From Streptomyces sp. Je 1-79 (lineage in GTDB: Bacteria; Actinomycetota; Actinomycetes; Streptomycetales; Streptomycetaceae), in NCBI RefSeq assembly GCF_025195125.1, contig NZ_JAMGSL010000011.1, positions 186,001-250,000 of the forward strand: 64,000 nucleotides of DNA. The letters are read 5' to 3'. The notes beneath the pieces were generated by a model. It saw only the letters and a program-made list of their open reading frames with translations. It had not been told where the DNA came from and made no database searches. Position 1 is the first letter of the stretch, and each line of letters opens with the position of its first letter. Positions 42,250 through 50,490 of this stretch are shown here, in pieces. The translations under genes and the position numbers were made by a program.

Positions 42250-43698
42250 ATGCGCAAGTCGCTGATCTGGCTGACGTCGCTCACAGTGCTCATAGGCACC
42301 GTCGGGGCGAGCGGTGCGGCTACCGCCGCCGAGTCGGCCACCGGCAGCCCGACCGTCGCCGAGAGCGCCGTCGGTACGGACATCAAGGACCGCATCCTGG
42401 CGATCCCCGGGATGAGCCTGATCGAGGAGAAGCCGTACGCCGGCTACCGCTACTTCGTCCTCGAGTACACCCAGCCGGTCGACCACCGCCGTCCGTGGAA
42501 GGGGACGTTCAAGCAGCGCCTCTCCCTCCTCCACAAGGACACGGACCGGCCGACCGTCTTCCACACCAGCGGCTACGGGCTGAGCACCACCCCCAGCCGC
42601 CGCGAGCCCACGCGGATCATCGACGGCAACCAGGTCTCGATGGAGTACCGCTTTTTCACGCCGTCCCGGCCGCAGCCCGCCGACTGGTCGAAGCTCGACA
42701 TCTGGCAGGCCGCGAGCGACCAGCACCGCATCTTCACCGCCCTGAAGAAGATCTACGGGCAGAAGTGGCTCTCCACCGGCGCCTCCAAGGGCGGTATGAC
42801 GGCCACGTACTACGAGCGCTTCTACCCCCGCGACATGGACGGCGTCGTCGCCTACGTGGCGCCGAACGACGTGAACAACAAGGAGGACTCGGCGTACGAC
42901 CGGTTCTTCGAGAACGTCGGGACCAAGGAGTGCCGCGACCGCCTCAACGCGCTGCAGCGCGAGGCGCTCGTCCGCCGCGCCCCGCTGCAGAAGAAGTACA
43001 AGGAGTGGGCCGCCGCCGAGGGCGCCACCTTCAACACCGTCGGCTCCCTGGACAAGGCGTACGAGGCGGTCGTCCTCGACTTCGTCTGGGGCTTCTGGCA
43101 GTACTACGGCGAGGACGTCTGCGGTTCGGTCCCGGACGCGAGGACGGCGAGCGACGACGAGGTCTACGAGACCATCGACGCCTACTCCGGCTGGTCGTTC
43201 TACACCGACCAGGGCCTGGATCCGTACACCCCGTACTACTACCAGGCGGCCACCGAACTCGGCTCGCCCAGCATCAAGCTGCCCCACCTCGAGGGCCTGA
43301 CCCGCTACGGCTACCAGCCGGCGCGGAACTTCGTGCCGCGCGAGATCCCGACGACGTTCAAGCCGTCGGCGATGCGGGACGTGGACCGCTGGGTCCGCGG
43401 GAACGCGAACCGGATGCTGTTCGTGTACGGCGGCAACGACCCGTGGGGAGCGGAGCCGTTCCGTCTCGGCAAGGGCGCCCGTGACAGCTACGTCTTCACG
43501 GCCCCGGGTGCCAACCACGGTGCCCAGGTCGAGGGCCTCGTCGAGGCCGAGCGCGCCAAGGCCACGGCGCGCATCCTCGACTGGGCCGGGGTCGACGCGC
43601 CGGCCGCCGCGGCCGGGCAGCCGCTGGCCCGCTTCGACGCCCGCCTCGACAAGCCGGCGGACGACGAGCTGAACCGCGAGCGCGGCGTACGCCCGTAA
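42250..43698 (+). CDS. Secreted serine aminopeptidase (S28/S37, PS-10 type)
   Basis: A 482-residue exported alpha/beta-hydrolase-type peptidase. Signal peptide about 1-27 (LTVLIGTVGASGAATAAE). Nucleophile motif STGASKGGMTATYYERFYP with Ser in GASKGG, catalytic acid probably in FVYGGNDPWGAEPF and His in TAPGANHGAQVEG. These match the Streptomyces S37/S28 tripeptidyl-aminopeptidase group that trims prolyl peptides outside the cell. CxxC-like spacing is absent, with two Cys in the cap region (KECRDRL, EDVCGSV). Its own promoter region is short. A GGGGAGGGTG run precedes ATG 42250. The gene is convergent with the GH3 gene. Confidence 0.9.
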   Translation: MRKSLIWLTSLTVLIGTVGASGAATAAESATGSPTVAESAVGTDIKDRILAIPGMSLIEEKPYAGYRYFVLEYTQPVDHRRPWKGTFKQRLSLLHKDTDRPTVFHTSGYGLSTTPSRREPTRIIDGNQVSMEYRFFTPSRPQPADWSKLDIWQAASDQHRIFTALKKIYGQKWLSTGASKGGMTATYYERFYPRDMDGVVAYVAPNDVNNKEDSAYDRFFENVGTKECRDRLNALQREALVRRAPLQKKYKEWAAAEGATFNTVGSLDKAYEAVVLDFVWGFWQYYGEDVCGSVPDARTASDDEVYETIDAYSGWSFYTDQGLDPYTPYYYQAATELGSPSIKLPHLEGLTRYGYQPARNFVPREIPTTFKPSAMRDVDRWVRGNANRMLFVYGGNDPWGAEPFRLGKGARDSYVFTAPGANHGAQVEGLVEAERAKATARILDWAGVDAPAAAAGQPLARFDARLDKPADDELNRERGVRP

Positions 43699-43708
43699 CG
43701 ACGCGTGA

Positions 43709-43740
43709 CGCGCCCGGCGGCCCCACGACCGCCGGGCGCG
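43709..43740 (+). terminator. Terminator of the peptidase gene
   Basis: Perfect 12-bp stem CGCGCCCGGCGG (43709-43720) and complement (43729-43740), 8-nt loop, 11 nt after the stop codon. The gap 43741-43872 that follows holds no gene I trust. Confidence 0.7.
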
Positions 43741-43872
43741 CAGCTCGCGGGTCTCGCAGCCGCCGGCACCGCCCTCGCACCCACCGCCGCCCGCAGGCAC
43801 CCGGTCGCCGTCACCAGCAGAACCGCGCACGCCACGGACCGCCCCGCCCCGCTCCTGGGAGCGTGCATGAAA

Positions 43873-43939
43873 GACCCCCCGGTCTCCGAGTCCGGCGTGG
43901 CCCGCCGGAGCGGGCGCACGCCAGGGAGAACGGGGGGTC
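43873..43939 (-). terminator. Long hairpin after the GH3 gene
   Basis: GACCCCCC (43873-43880) pairs with GGGGGGTC (43932-43939). The interior also pairs (GTCTCC with GGAGAA, TCCGGCG with CGCCGGA). 17 nt past the GH3 stop codon on the minus strand. Confidence 0.6.
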
Positions 43940-43955
43940 CGGGCCGCGCGTTACG

Positions 43956-45776
43956 TCACGCGTAGGACAGCCCGTGGCCGACGGGGTACAGCACCCGCGT
44001 CGGATCGTCCGCCCGCTGCACGGGGACGGGCAGACGGCCGCGCGGCTCGGCCCTGCCCGCGAGGACCCTTACGGCGGCCCGGAGTTCGACATCGGTCCAG
44101 GAGTAGGCGGCGAGGGTGGCCCGCTGTCCGGTGGTCCAGGCGACGTCGTACGGGTTGCGGATCGCGATCGTGACGACCGGCACCCCGGTCGCGACGAGCC
44201 GTGCGACGAGGGTGCGCTGAGGGCTGGTCGCCGAGACGTTGTACGTGCCGACGACGACCACGTCCTTGCCGGCGGCTGCCGCCACGGCCTCCTCGATCTT
44301 CGCCGCCGTCGGGGTGATTCCGGTGGACAGCGCCGTGGCGGTGAAGCCGAGTTCGGTGAACGCGGTGGCGAGGGTGGTGGTCGGGGGCCCGGTGGTGCCG
44401 GACGGCGAGGCCGGGTCGGCGCCGACGACCAGCACGTCGCCGTGGCTGCGCCGGCTGACCGGCAGGAACCGGCCCTCGTTGACCAGCAGGGTGGTGGTGC
44501 CCTCGGCGATCCGGTCGGCCCGGGCGAGGTGGGCGCGGGTGCCGACCGTACGGTCCACTCCGGCGGCGGTGACGTACGGCCGGCGGAACAGCCCCAGCCG
44601 GGCCTTGAGGCGCAGGATCCGCAGGATCGATTCGTCGAGCCGGGCCTCGGTCAGTTCGCCGTCCTTGACGGCCTGGAGGACCGCGTTCCAGGCGATGTCC
44701 AGCTTCGGCGGGTTGAGCAGCTGGTCGACACCGGCCTTGAGCGCGAGCACGGGCACGCGGTCGTCGCCGTACTTCGTCCGTACGCCCTCCATGCCGAGGG
44801 AGTCCGTCACCACCACGCCGTCGTAGCCGAGTTCCTCGCGCAGGATGCCGGTCAGGATCGGGCGGGAGAGGGTCGCCGGGTCCTCGCTCGGGTCGAGTGC
44901 GGGGACGACGATGTGCGCCGTCATGATCGAGTCGATGCCGGCGGCGATCGCGGACCGGAACGGCGGGGCGTCCAGCTCGGCCCACTGCTCGCGGGTGTGC
45001 GTGATGGTCGGCAGGCCGTAGTGGCTGTCGGTGGCCGTGTCGCCGTGCCCGGGGAAGTGCTTGGAGGTCGCCGCGACTCCGGCCTGCTGGTACCCCCTGA
45101 CCTGGGCGGACACCAGGTCGGCCACGGCCTCGGGGTCGGATCCGAAGGAGCGGACGCCGATCACGGGGTTGGCGGGGTTGACGTTGACGTCGGCGACGGG
45201 CGCGTAGTTCTGCCGGATGCCGACGGCGGCCAGCTCGGCGCCCGCGATCCGCGCGGCGTCACGGGCGTCGGCGCGGGAGCCCCCCGCGCCGAGCGCCATC
45301 GCCCCCGGGAGCAGGGTGGCCGGCTCGCCGACCCGGCAGACGATGCCGTGCTCCTGGTCGGTGGAGATGAGCAGGGGGAGGGGCGTCGGCTGGGCCAGGC
45401 CCGCGCGCTGGATGCCGTTGGACAGCTCGGCGATCTGGTGGGGGTCGCGGGTGTTGTGCGCCCACGTGAAGTAGATGACGCCGCCGACGTGGTACTTCTC
45501 GACGAGATCGGCGGCCGTGCGGACGCCGATCTCCGCGAGGTTGGCATCGATGTCGGCCTGGTCGGGATCGGTGGCGGAGTGGCCGTACACCCGCATCACG
45601 AAGAGCTGGCCGACCTTCTCCTCCAGCGACATGCGGGAGATGAGCCGTTCGAGGCTCCTGAGGCTCGTGTCCGGCTCGGCGTGGGCGACGGGGACGGTGA
45701 CGCCGGTGACGGCGGCGGCCGCGGCGGCGGCGGTGACGGTGAGGAGGGTGCGTCGGGAGGGGGCGCGGTGGTGCAC
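43956..45776 (-). CDS. Secreted GH3 beta-N-acetylglucosaminidase
   Basis: A 606-residue exported GH3 enzyme with an RR-containing signal peptide (HHRAPSRRTLLTVTAAAAAAAVTGVTVPVAHA, about 1-32, possibly Tat), an (alpha/beta)8 barrel (about 40-395) and a C-terminal alpha/beta sandwich (about 410-600). The NagZ-type loop KHFPGHGDTATDSHYGLP, carrying the His-Asp catalytic dyad, marks it as an N-acetylglucosaminidase rather than a beta-glucosidase. The nucleophile is Asp325 in VVTDSLGMEG. AAGGAGC lies 5 nt upstream of GTG 45776. NagZ-type enzymes recycle muropeptides or chitin dimers. Secretion here points to chitin or wall fragments. Confidence 0.93.
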   Translation of the reverse strand: MHHRAPSRRTLLTVTAAAAAAAVTGVTVPVAHAEPDTSLRSLERLISRMSLEEKVGQLFVMRVYGHSATDPDQADIDANLAEIGVRTAADLVEKYHVGGVIYFTWAHNTRDPHQIAELSNGIQRAGLAQPTPLPLLISTDQEHGIVCRVGEPATLLPGAMALGAGGSRADARDAARIAGAELAAVGIRQNYAPVADVNVNPANPVIGVRSFGSDPEAVADLVSAQVRGYQQAGVAATSKHFPGHGDTATDSHYGLPTITHTREQWAELDAPPFRSAIAAGIDSIMTAHIVVPALDPSEDPATLSRPILTGILREELGYDGVVVTDSLGMEGVRTKYGDDRVPVLALKAGVDQLLNPPKLDIAWNAVLQAVKDGELTEARLDESILRILRLKARLGLFRRPYVTAAGVDRTVGTRAHLARADRIAEGTTTLLVNEGRFLPVSRRSHGDVLVVGADPASPSGTTGPPTTTLATAFTELGFTATALSTGITPTAAKIEEAVAAAAGKDVVVVGTYNVSATSPQRTLVARLVATGVPVVTIAIRNPYDVAWTTGQRATLAAYSWTDVELRAAVRVLAGRAEPRGRLPVPVQRADDPTRVLYPVGHGLSYA

Positions 45777-45884
45777 TGATGCTCCTTCCGGCCGTGCGGG
45801 GTTGACGGAAGTGGGTGAAGGAAACTTCCAAGGTGCAACGGATAGCCCGAAAGTAACTGCCAGGTCAAGGATCCGCGCAAGGAT

Positions 45885-45967
45885 CCGCCCGAGGTTCTGT
45901 GCCCAAGGGGTCAGGTGGCGGCGGATGTCCGCCCGAGGTTCTGCTCGGGGGGTCAGGTGGCGGCGGA
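45885..45967. repeat. Tandem duplication over the 3' end of the LysR gene
   Basis: CCGCCCGAGGTTCTG occurs at 45885-45899 and 45929-45943, and GGGGTCAGGTGGCGGCGGA at 45907-45925 and 45949-45967. Two ~43-bp units, the inner one containing the LysR stop codon. The outer copy is a non-coding duplicate. Confidence 0.8.
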
Positions 45968-46864
45968 GACCGCGGGCCAGAGTTCCTGGAGCGTACGGAC
46001 GGTCTCGGTGATCGCGGGACGCCGTGCCGCGCCCGTGCGCCACAGCGCGTGCAGGCGGCGCGTCGGCATCGGATCCAGCCGGACCGGGGTCACCTCGGGC
46101 GGGAGTGGGCCGCGGCCCAGACGCGGCACCAGCGCGATCCCGAGGCCCGCCGCGACCAGGGCGACCTGGGTGTGGTTCTCCTCCGCCTGGTGGACGATGT
46201 GCGGCTCGTAGCCGGTGGCCCGCAAGGTCTGCATCAGCCAGTCGTGGCAGACCGTCCCGGGCGGCTGGGTGATCCACCGCTCGCCGGCCAGCTCCTCCCG
46301 CCGTACCGACGCCCGCCCGGCCATCGGATGGTCGCGCGGCACGAGCAGGTCGCACAGGTCGTCGCCGATCACGGCCTGCTCCACCCCGGGCGGGGTCGGC
46401 ATCGGGGCGATGTCCCAGTCGTGGGCCACGGCGAGGTCGATCACGCCGCGCCCGACGAGCTCGACCGAGATGTGCGGGTCGACCTCCGTGAGGCGGGCGT
46501 CGAGCTCCGGGTGCCGGGTCGCCAGTTCGGCGAGGACCCGGGGCATCAGACCGCGCGAGGCGCTCGCGAAGCAGCCGATCGACAGCCGGCCCGACGGCAG
46601 CCCGCGCCGCTCTTCGAGGCGCACCTCCGCCTGCTCGACGAGCGCGAGCAACTGCTCGGCCGTGGCGGCCAGTCGGTGCGCCTCGTCGGTGAGCCGGACC
46701 CCGCGGCCCCGGCGTTCGAGAAGGATCGTGCGGGTCTCCCGTTCCAGCTTGGCGATCTGCTGGGAGACGGCCGACGGGCTGAAGCCGAGGGCGGCGGCCG
46801 CGGCGGCCACCGAACCGTGGACGGCGACGGCGTGGAGGGCGCGCAGGCGTCCGAGGTCGAGCAT
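45953..46864 (-). CDS. LysR-family transcriptional regulator
   Basis: A 303-residue regulator with an N-terminal winged HTH (about 1-60, LGRLRALHAVAVHGSVAAAAAALGFSPSAVSQQIAKLERETRTILLERRGRGVRLT) and a two-lobed effector domain (about 88-295, SGRLSIGCFASASRGLMPRVLAELATRHPEL). It is divergent from the EamA transporter at 46973, the common arrangement for a LysR regulator and its exporter target, with a CTTCAT/ATGAAG repeat between them. Confidence 0.92.
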   Translation of the reverse strand: MLDLGRLRALHAVAVHGSVAAAAAALGFSPSAVSQQIAKLERETRTILLERRGRGVRLTDEAHRLAATAEQLLALVEQAEVRLEERRGLPSGRLSIGCFASASRGLMPRVLAELATRHPELDARLTEVDPHISVELVGRGVIDLAVAHDWDIAPMPTPPGVEQAVIGDDLCDLLVPRDHPMAGRASVRREELAGERWITQPPGTVCHDWLMQTLRATGYEPHIVHQAEENHTQVALVAAGLGIALVPRLGRGPLPPEVTPVRLDPMPTRRLHALWRTGAARRPAITETVRTLQELWPAVSAAT

Positions 46865-46922
46865 GGGCGGGCTCCTCGGGGTTGGTCCTCGGGTCGGCGG
46901 TGGCCCTGCGGGTGAAGCGTTG

Positions 46923-46940
46923 CTTCATCCAACCATGAAG
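46923..46940. promoter_or_regulatory. Inverted repeat between LysR and EamA genes
   Basis: CTTCAT-CCAACC-ATGAAG, perfect 6-bp arms. It lies 33 nt upstream of the EamA gene and 59 nt upstream of lysR. Candidate LysR site. Confidence 0.45.
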
Positions 46941-46972
46941 AAATCAGTGCTGGTGCTACACGGTCGAGATGG

Positions 46973-48037
46973 GTGACCCTCTCTCACATGCGCCCTGCCC
47001 ACATCGCCCTGGCCGCGCTCGTCGCCGCCGTCTGGGGAGTCAACTTCGTCGTCATCGAGATCGGTCTCGACCACTTCCCGCCCCTGCTCTTCTCCGCCCT
47101 CCGCTTCCTCGTCGCCGCCCTGCCCGCGGTCTTCCTCGTCGGGCGCCCCACGGTCGCCTGGAAGTGGATCGTGGGCGTGGGACTGGCCCTGGGCGTGGCC
47201 AAGTTCGGCCTGCTCTTCACGGGCATGGACATCGGCGCCCCCGCCGGGCTCTCCTCGCTGATCCTCCAGATCCAGGCGGTGTTCACGGCCCTGTTCGCCT
47301 TCGTCGCGCTCGGCGAACGCCCCGGGAAGGTCAAGACCGCGGGCATGGCGGTCGCGCTCGCGGGCATCGGTGTCGCGGCGGTCGACGAGGGCGCCACCGG
47401 CCCGCTGGCGGGCTTCGCGCTGTGCGTCGCGGCGGCGGCCTGCTGGGGCGTCTCCAACGTCCTGACCCGCAAGGCCTCCCCGCCCGACGCCCTCAACTTC
47501 ATGGTCTGGGTCAGCACCGTGCCTGTCCTTCCGCTGCTCGCCCTCTCCCTCCTCCTGGAAGGGCCGGAGCGGGGTCTCGAAGCGGTGCGGGGGCTCGACT
47601 GGACCGGCGTCGGAGTCGTCGTCTACGTCGCCTGGATCGTCACCGTCTTCGGCTTCGGCGCCTGGGGCTGGCTCCTGCGCCGCTACCCGGCCTCCTCGGT
47701 GGCCCCCTTCTCGCTGCTGGTCCCGGTCTTCGGGATGTCCTCGGCGGCGCTCTTCCTGGACGAGGGCATCAGCCCGCTGCGCTGGTGCGCGGCGGCGCTG
47801 CTGGTCGGCGGAGTGGCGCTGACGTCGCTCTCACCCGGCCGCCGCACGACGGCGGGCCCTGCGGGAGCGGTGGCCGCGGGGGTGGGGGGCCCGGGGGTGG
47901 TGGCCGCGGGGGTGGGCTCTGCGGGGCTGGCAGCCCCAGGGGTGGCGACCCCAGGCCCGGTCGGCCCGGGGGAGAGCGGCGTACGCGAGGAGCGGCTCGG
48001 GGAGGCCCACCCCGGCGGGGCGCCGACGCGGCCGTAG
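46973..48037 (+). CDS. EamA-family (DMT) transporter
   Basis: A 354-residue membrane protein with ten hydrophobic helices in two EamA repeats (about 8-140 and 150-285). Motifs include AVWGVNFVVIEIGLDHFPPLLFSALRFLVAALPAVFL and LGERPGKVKTAGMAVALAGIGV, typical of YdcZ/RhaT-like metabolite exporters. The last ~65 residues are a Gly/Ala/Val/Pro-rich tail (GVGGPGVVAAGVGSAGLAAPGVATPGPVGPG) of low complexity that most family members lack. GTG 46973 or ATG 46988 may be the start. Neither has a good ribosome site, so translation may be leaderless. Confidence 0.87.
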   Translation: MTLSHMRPAHIALAALVAAVWGVNFVVIEIGLDHFPPLLFSALRFLVAALPAVFLVGRPTVAWKWIVGVGLALGVAKFGLLFTGMDIGAPAGLSSLILQIQAVFTALFAFVALGERPGKVKTAGMAVALAGIGVAAVDEGATGPLAGFALCVAAAACWGVSNVLTRKASPPDALNFMVWVSTVPVLPLLALSLLLEGPERGLEAVRGLDWTGVGVVVYVAWIVTVFGFGAWGWLLRRYPASSVAPFSLLVPVFGMSSAALFLDEGISPLRWCAAALLVGGVALTSLSPGRRTTAGPAGAVAAGVGGPGVVAAGVGSAGLAAPGVATPGPVGPGESGVREERLGEAHPGGAPTRP

Positions 48038-48067
48038 CCCCCCGGGCGCCGACGCGGCCGTAGCCCC
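48020..48067. repeat. 26-bp tandem duplication at the EamA stop codon
   Basis: GCGCCGACGCGGCCGTAGCCCC occurs at 48020-48041 and 48046-48067. The first copy holds the EamA stop codon (TAG 48035-48037). Confidence 0.8.
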
Positions 48068-48147
48068 GGGCCGGGCGATGCCTGGGGGGCCGCCTGCCCG
48101 CAGATGCCCAGGTCGTAGGGGCGCGGGGGCGCCCGAGAGGAGCGCGG

Positions 48148-49194
48148 TCAGCTCCGGGGGCGCGCCGTGGAGTCCCGTACCAGCAGTTCCGCCGGGATCG
48201 TCGTCACGCCGCCCGGCGGGGGCTGCTCCGTGCCCACCGCGAGGCGGCCCGCCCGCGCGCCCGCCTCGTGGAGCGGCAGCCGTACGGTCGTCAGCGCCGG
48301 GACCGCGTCGATCGAGAACGGCAGGTCGTCGAAGCCCGCCACCGAGACGTCCTCCGGAATCCGCAGGCCCCGGTCCCGCAGCGCCGCGCACGCGCCCAGT
48401 GCCACCGTGTCGTTCGCCGCCACGACCGCCGTCAACGACGGCTCCCGGCGCAGGAGTTCGAGCGTCGCGTCGTAGCCGGACCGCCGGTCGTACGGGCCGT
48501 GGACCGTCGGTCCCTCGGCCACCCCTGCCGCCGCCAGCGCCTCCCGGTGGCCCTCCAGCCGGTGCCGCGTCGTCGTCCGGTCCGCCGGCCCCGCCACGTA
48601 ACCGATCCGCCGGTGCCCGAGCGAGAGCAGGTGCTCGGCGAGCCGCCGCGCCCCCGCCCGGTTGTCGAAGGTGAGCGCCGCGACGCTCGCGTCCCCCTCC
48701 ACCAGGGGCCGGCCGCACAGCACGACCCGGGTCCCCGCGTCCGTCAGCTTGGTGAGCTTCGCCGACACCGCCGCCATGTGCTCCGGGTCCTCCAGGGACC
48801 CCCCGGTCAGGATCACGGCCGCGGCGCGCTGCCGCTGGAGCAGGGTGAGGTAGGTGAGTTCGCGCTCGGGCGAACCGCCCGTGTTGCAGACCACGGCCAG
48901 CTTCTCGCCGCCCGCCCGCCCCGACGCCCCTTCCCCGATCGCGTTCTGCGCGGCGCCCGCCATGATCCCGAAGAAGGGGTCGGCGATGTCGTTGACGAGG
49001 ACGCCGATCAGGTCGGACGTGGCGGCGGCGAGTGAGCTCGCGGGCCCGTTCAGGACGTAGTCCAGCTCGTCCACCGCCCGCAGCACCCGCTCCCTGGTCG
49101 ACGCGGCGACCGGGTAATTGCCGTTCAGGACGCGGGAGACGGTGGCGGGGGAGACCTGGGCACGCGCGGCCACATCCGCCAGCGTCACGGTCAT
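48148..49194 (-). CDS. LacI-family repressor
   Basis: A 348-residue sugar-responsive repressor. N-terminal HTH and hinge (TLADVAARAQVSPATVSRVLNGNYPVAASTRERVLRAVDELDYVLN, about 4-50) and a periplasmic-binding-like effector domain (about 62-335, IGVLVNDIADPFFGIMAGAAQNAIGE, GFDDLPFSIDAVPALTTVRLP). It is divergent from the Gfo/Idh-DUF993-isomerase operon. A perfect 14-bp palindrome with the LacI-type core lies in the 144-bp gap between them. The inducer is unknown. Confidence 0.94.
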   Translation of the reverse strand: MTVTLADVAARAQVSPATVSRVLNGNYPVAASTRERVLRAVDELDYVLNGPASSLAAATSDLIGVLVNDIADPFFGIMAGAAQNAIGEGASGRAGGEKLAVVCNTGGSPERELTYLTLLQRQRAAAVILTGGSLEDPEHMAAVSAKLTKLTDAGTRVVLCGRPLVEGDASVAALTFDNRAGARRLAEHLLSLGHRRIGYVAGPADRTTTRHRLEGHREALAAAGVAEGPTVHGPYDRRSGYDATLELLRREPSLTAVVAANDTVALGACAALRDRGLRIPEDVSVAGFDDLPFSIDAVPALTTVRLPLHEAGARAGRLAVGTEQPPPGGVTTIPAELLVRDSTARPRS

Positions 49195-49292
49195 CGCGTA
49201 CCTCCGGGGGAGTCGGGAGCGGGGTGGCGCCGGGCTGAAGATGGCGGACCCCTTGTCCGGTGTGTTGTCGGCAGGCTAGCGTCTCCGTTCGT

Positions 49293-49306
49293 AGAAAGCG
49301 CTTTCT
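49293..49306. promoter_or_regulatory. LacI-type operator, perfect 14-bp palindrome
   Basis: AGAAAGCGCTTTCT, with the central CG and GAAAGCGCTTTC form typical of LacI/catabolite operators. It is 33 nt upstream of the Gfo/Idh start and 99 nt upstream of lacI. Confidence 0.85.
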
Positions 49307-49338
49307 GTTTTGAGTACGCACATGATGGAGGCACCTTC

Positions 49339-50490
49339 GTGACACGCAGGACAGTCCGTATCGCCATGAACGGCGTCACCGGACGCATGGGCTATCGCCA
49401 GCACCTCGTCCGTTCGATCCTCGCCCTGCGCGAGCAGGGCGGTCTCGACCTCGGCAACGGCGAGACCCTCTGGCCCGAGCCCGTTCTCGTCGGCCGCCGC
49501 GAGCACGCCCTGCGCGCACTCGCCGAGCAGCACGGTCTCACCGAGTGGTCCACCGACCTCGACGCCGTCCTCGCCGACGAGTCGGTGGAGATCTACTTCG
49601 ACGCGCAGGTCACCTCCGCCCGGGTGGACGCGATCCGCAGGGCCGTCGCCGCCGGGAAGCACGTCTACACCGAGAAGCCGACGGCGGGAGACCTGGCGGG
49701 CGCCCTGGAACTCGCCAGGCTGGCCACCGAGAAGGGCGTCAAGCACGGCGTCGTCCAGGACAAGCTCTTCCTGCCGGGCCTGCTCAAGCTGAAGCGCCTG
49801 ATCGACGGCGGCTTCTTCGGCGAGATCCTCTCCGTGCGCGGGGAGTTCGGCTACTGGGTCTTCGAGGGTGACTGGCAGGACGCCCAGCGCCCCAGCTGGA
49901 ACTACCGCGCCGAGGACGGCGGCGGCATCGTCGTCGACATGTTCCCGCACTGGGAGTACGTGCTCCACGAGCTCTTCGGCCGGGTCACGAGCGTCACCGC
50001 GCACGTCGCCACGCACGTCCCGCAGCGCTGGGACGAGCAGGGCAAGCCGTACGCCGCGACCGCCGACGACGCCGCGTACGGGATATTCCAGCTGGAGGGC
50101 GGGGCGGTCGCCCAGATCAACTCCTCCTGGACGGTCCGCGTCAACCGCGACGAACTCGTCGAGTTCCAGGTCGACGGCACCCACGGCTCCGCCGTCGCCG
50201 GCCTGCGGAACTGCCGCGTCCAGCACCGCTCGGCCACCCCCAAGCCGGTCTGGAACCCGGACATCCCGGCCACCGAGCCCTTCCGCGAGCAGTGGCAGGA
50301 GGTGCCGGACAACGCCGCGTTCGACAACGGCTTCAAGGCCCAGTGGGAGCTCTTCCTCAGGCACGTCGTCCTCGACGAGCCGTACCAGTGGGACCTGCTC
50401 GCGGGCGCGCGCGGCGTCCAGCTCGCCGAGCTGGGGCTGCGGTCCTCGGCCGAGGGCCGCCGCCTGGAGGTCCCGGAGGTCTCGCTGTGA
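49339..50490 (+). CDS. Gfo/Idh/MocA-family oxidoreductase
   Basis: A 383-residue NAD(P)-dependent sugar oxidoreductase. The Rossmann domain (about 4-130) begins VRIAMNGVTGRMGYRQHL and carries the EKP motif with Lys113 (HVYTEKPTAGDL). The C-terminal alpha/beta domain (about 140-380) has the WNYRAEDGGGIVVDMFPHWEYVLHELFG substrate region with probable catalytic Asp/His. The N-terminal residues (NGVTGRMG) differ from the usual GxGxxG. Family members oxidise a sugar hydroxyl, often C3 of glucosides. First gene of the LacI-controlled operon, overlapping the next by 4 nt. Confidence 0.92.
   Translation: MTRRTVRIAMNGVTGRMGYRQHLVRSILALREQGGLDLGNGETLWPEPVLVGRREHALRALAEQHGLTEWSTDLDAVLADESVEIYFDAQVTSARVDAIRRAVAAGKHVYTEKPTAGDLAGALELARLATEKGVKHGVVQDKLFLPGLLKLKRLIDGGFFGEILSVRGEFGYWVFEGDWQDAQRPSWNYRAEDGGGIVVDMFPHWEYVLHELFGRVTSVTAHVATHVPQRWDEQGKPYAATADDAAYGIFQLEGGAVAQINSSWTVRVNRDELVEFQVDGTHGSAVAGLRNCRVQHRSATPKPVWNPDIPATEPFREQWQEVPDNAAFDNGFKAQWELFLRHVVLDEPYQWDLLAGARGVQLAELGLRSSAEGRRLEVPEVSL

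Noticed and set aside
43741..43871. Minus-strand frame starting MHAPRSGAGRSVACAVLLVTATGC, resembling a short lipoprotein
   Set aside because: It runs antisense into the peptidase gene and across its terminator, and the lipobox (ATGC) is poor.
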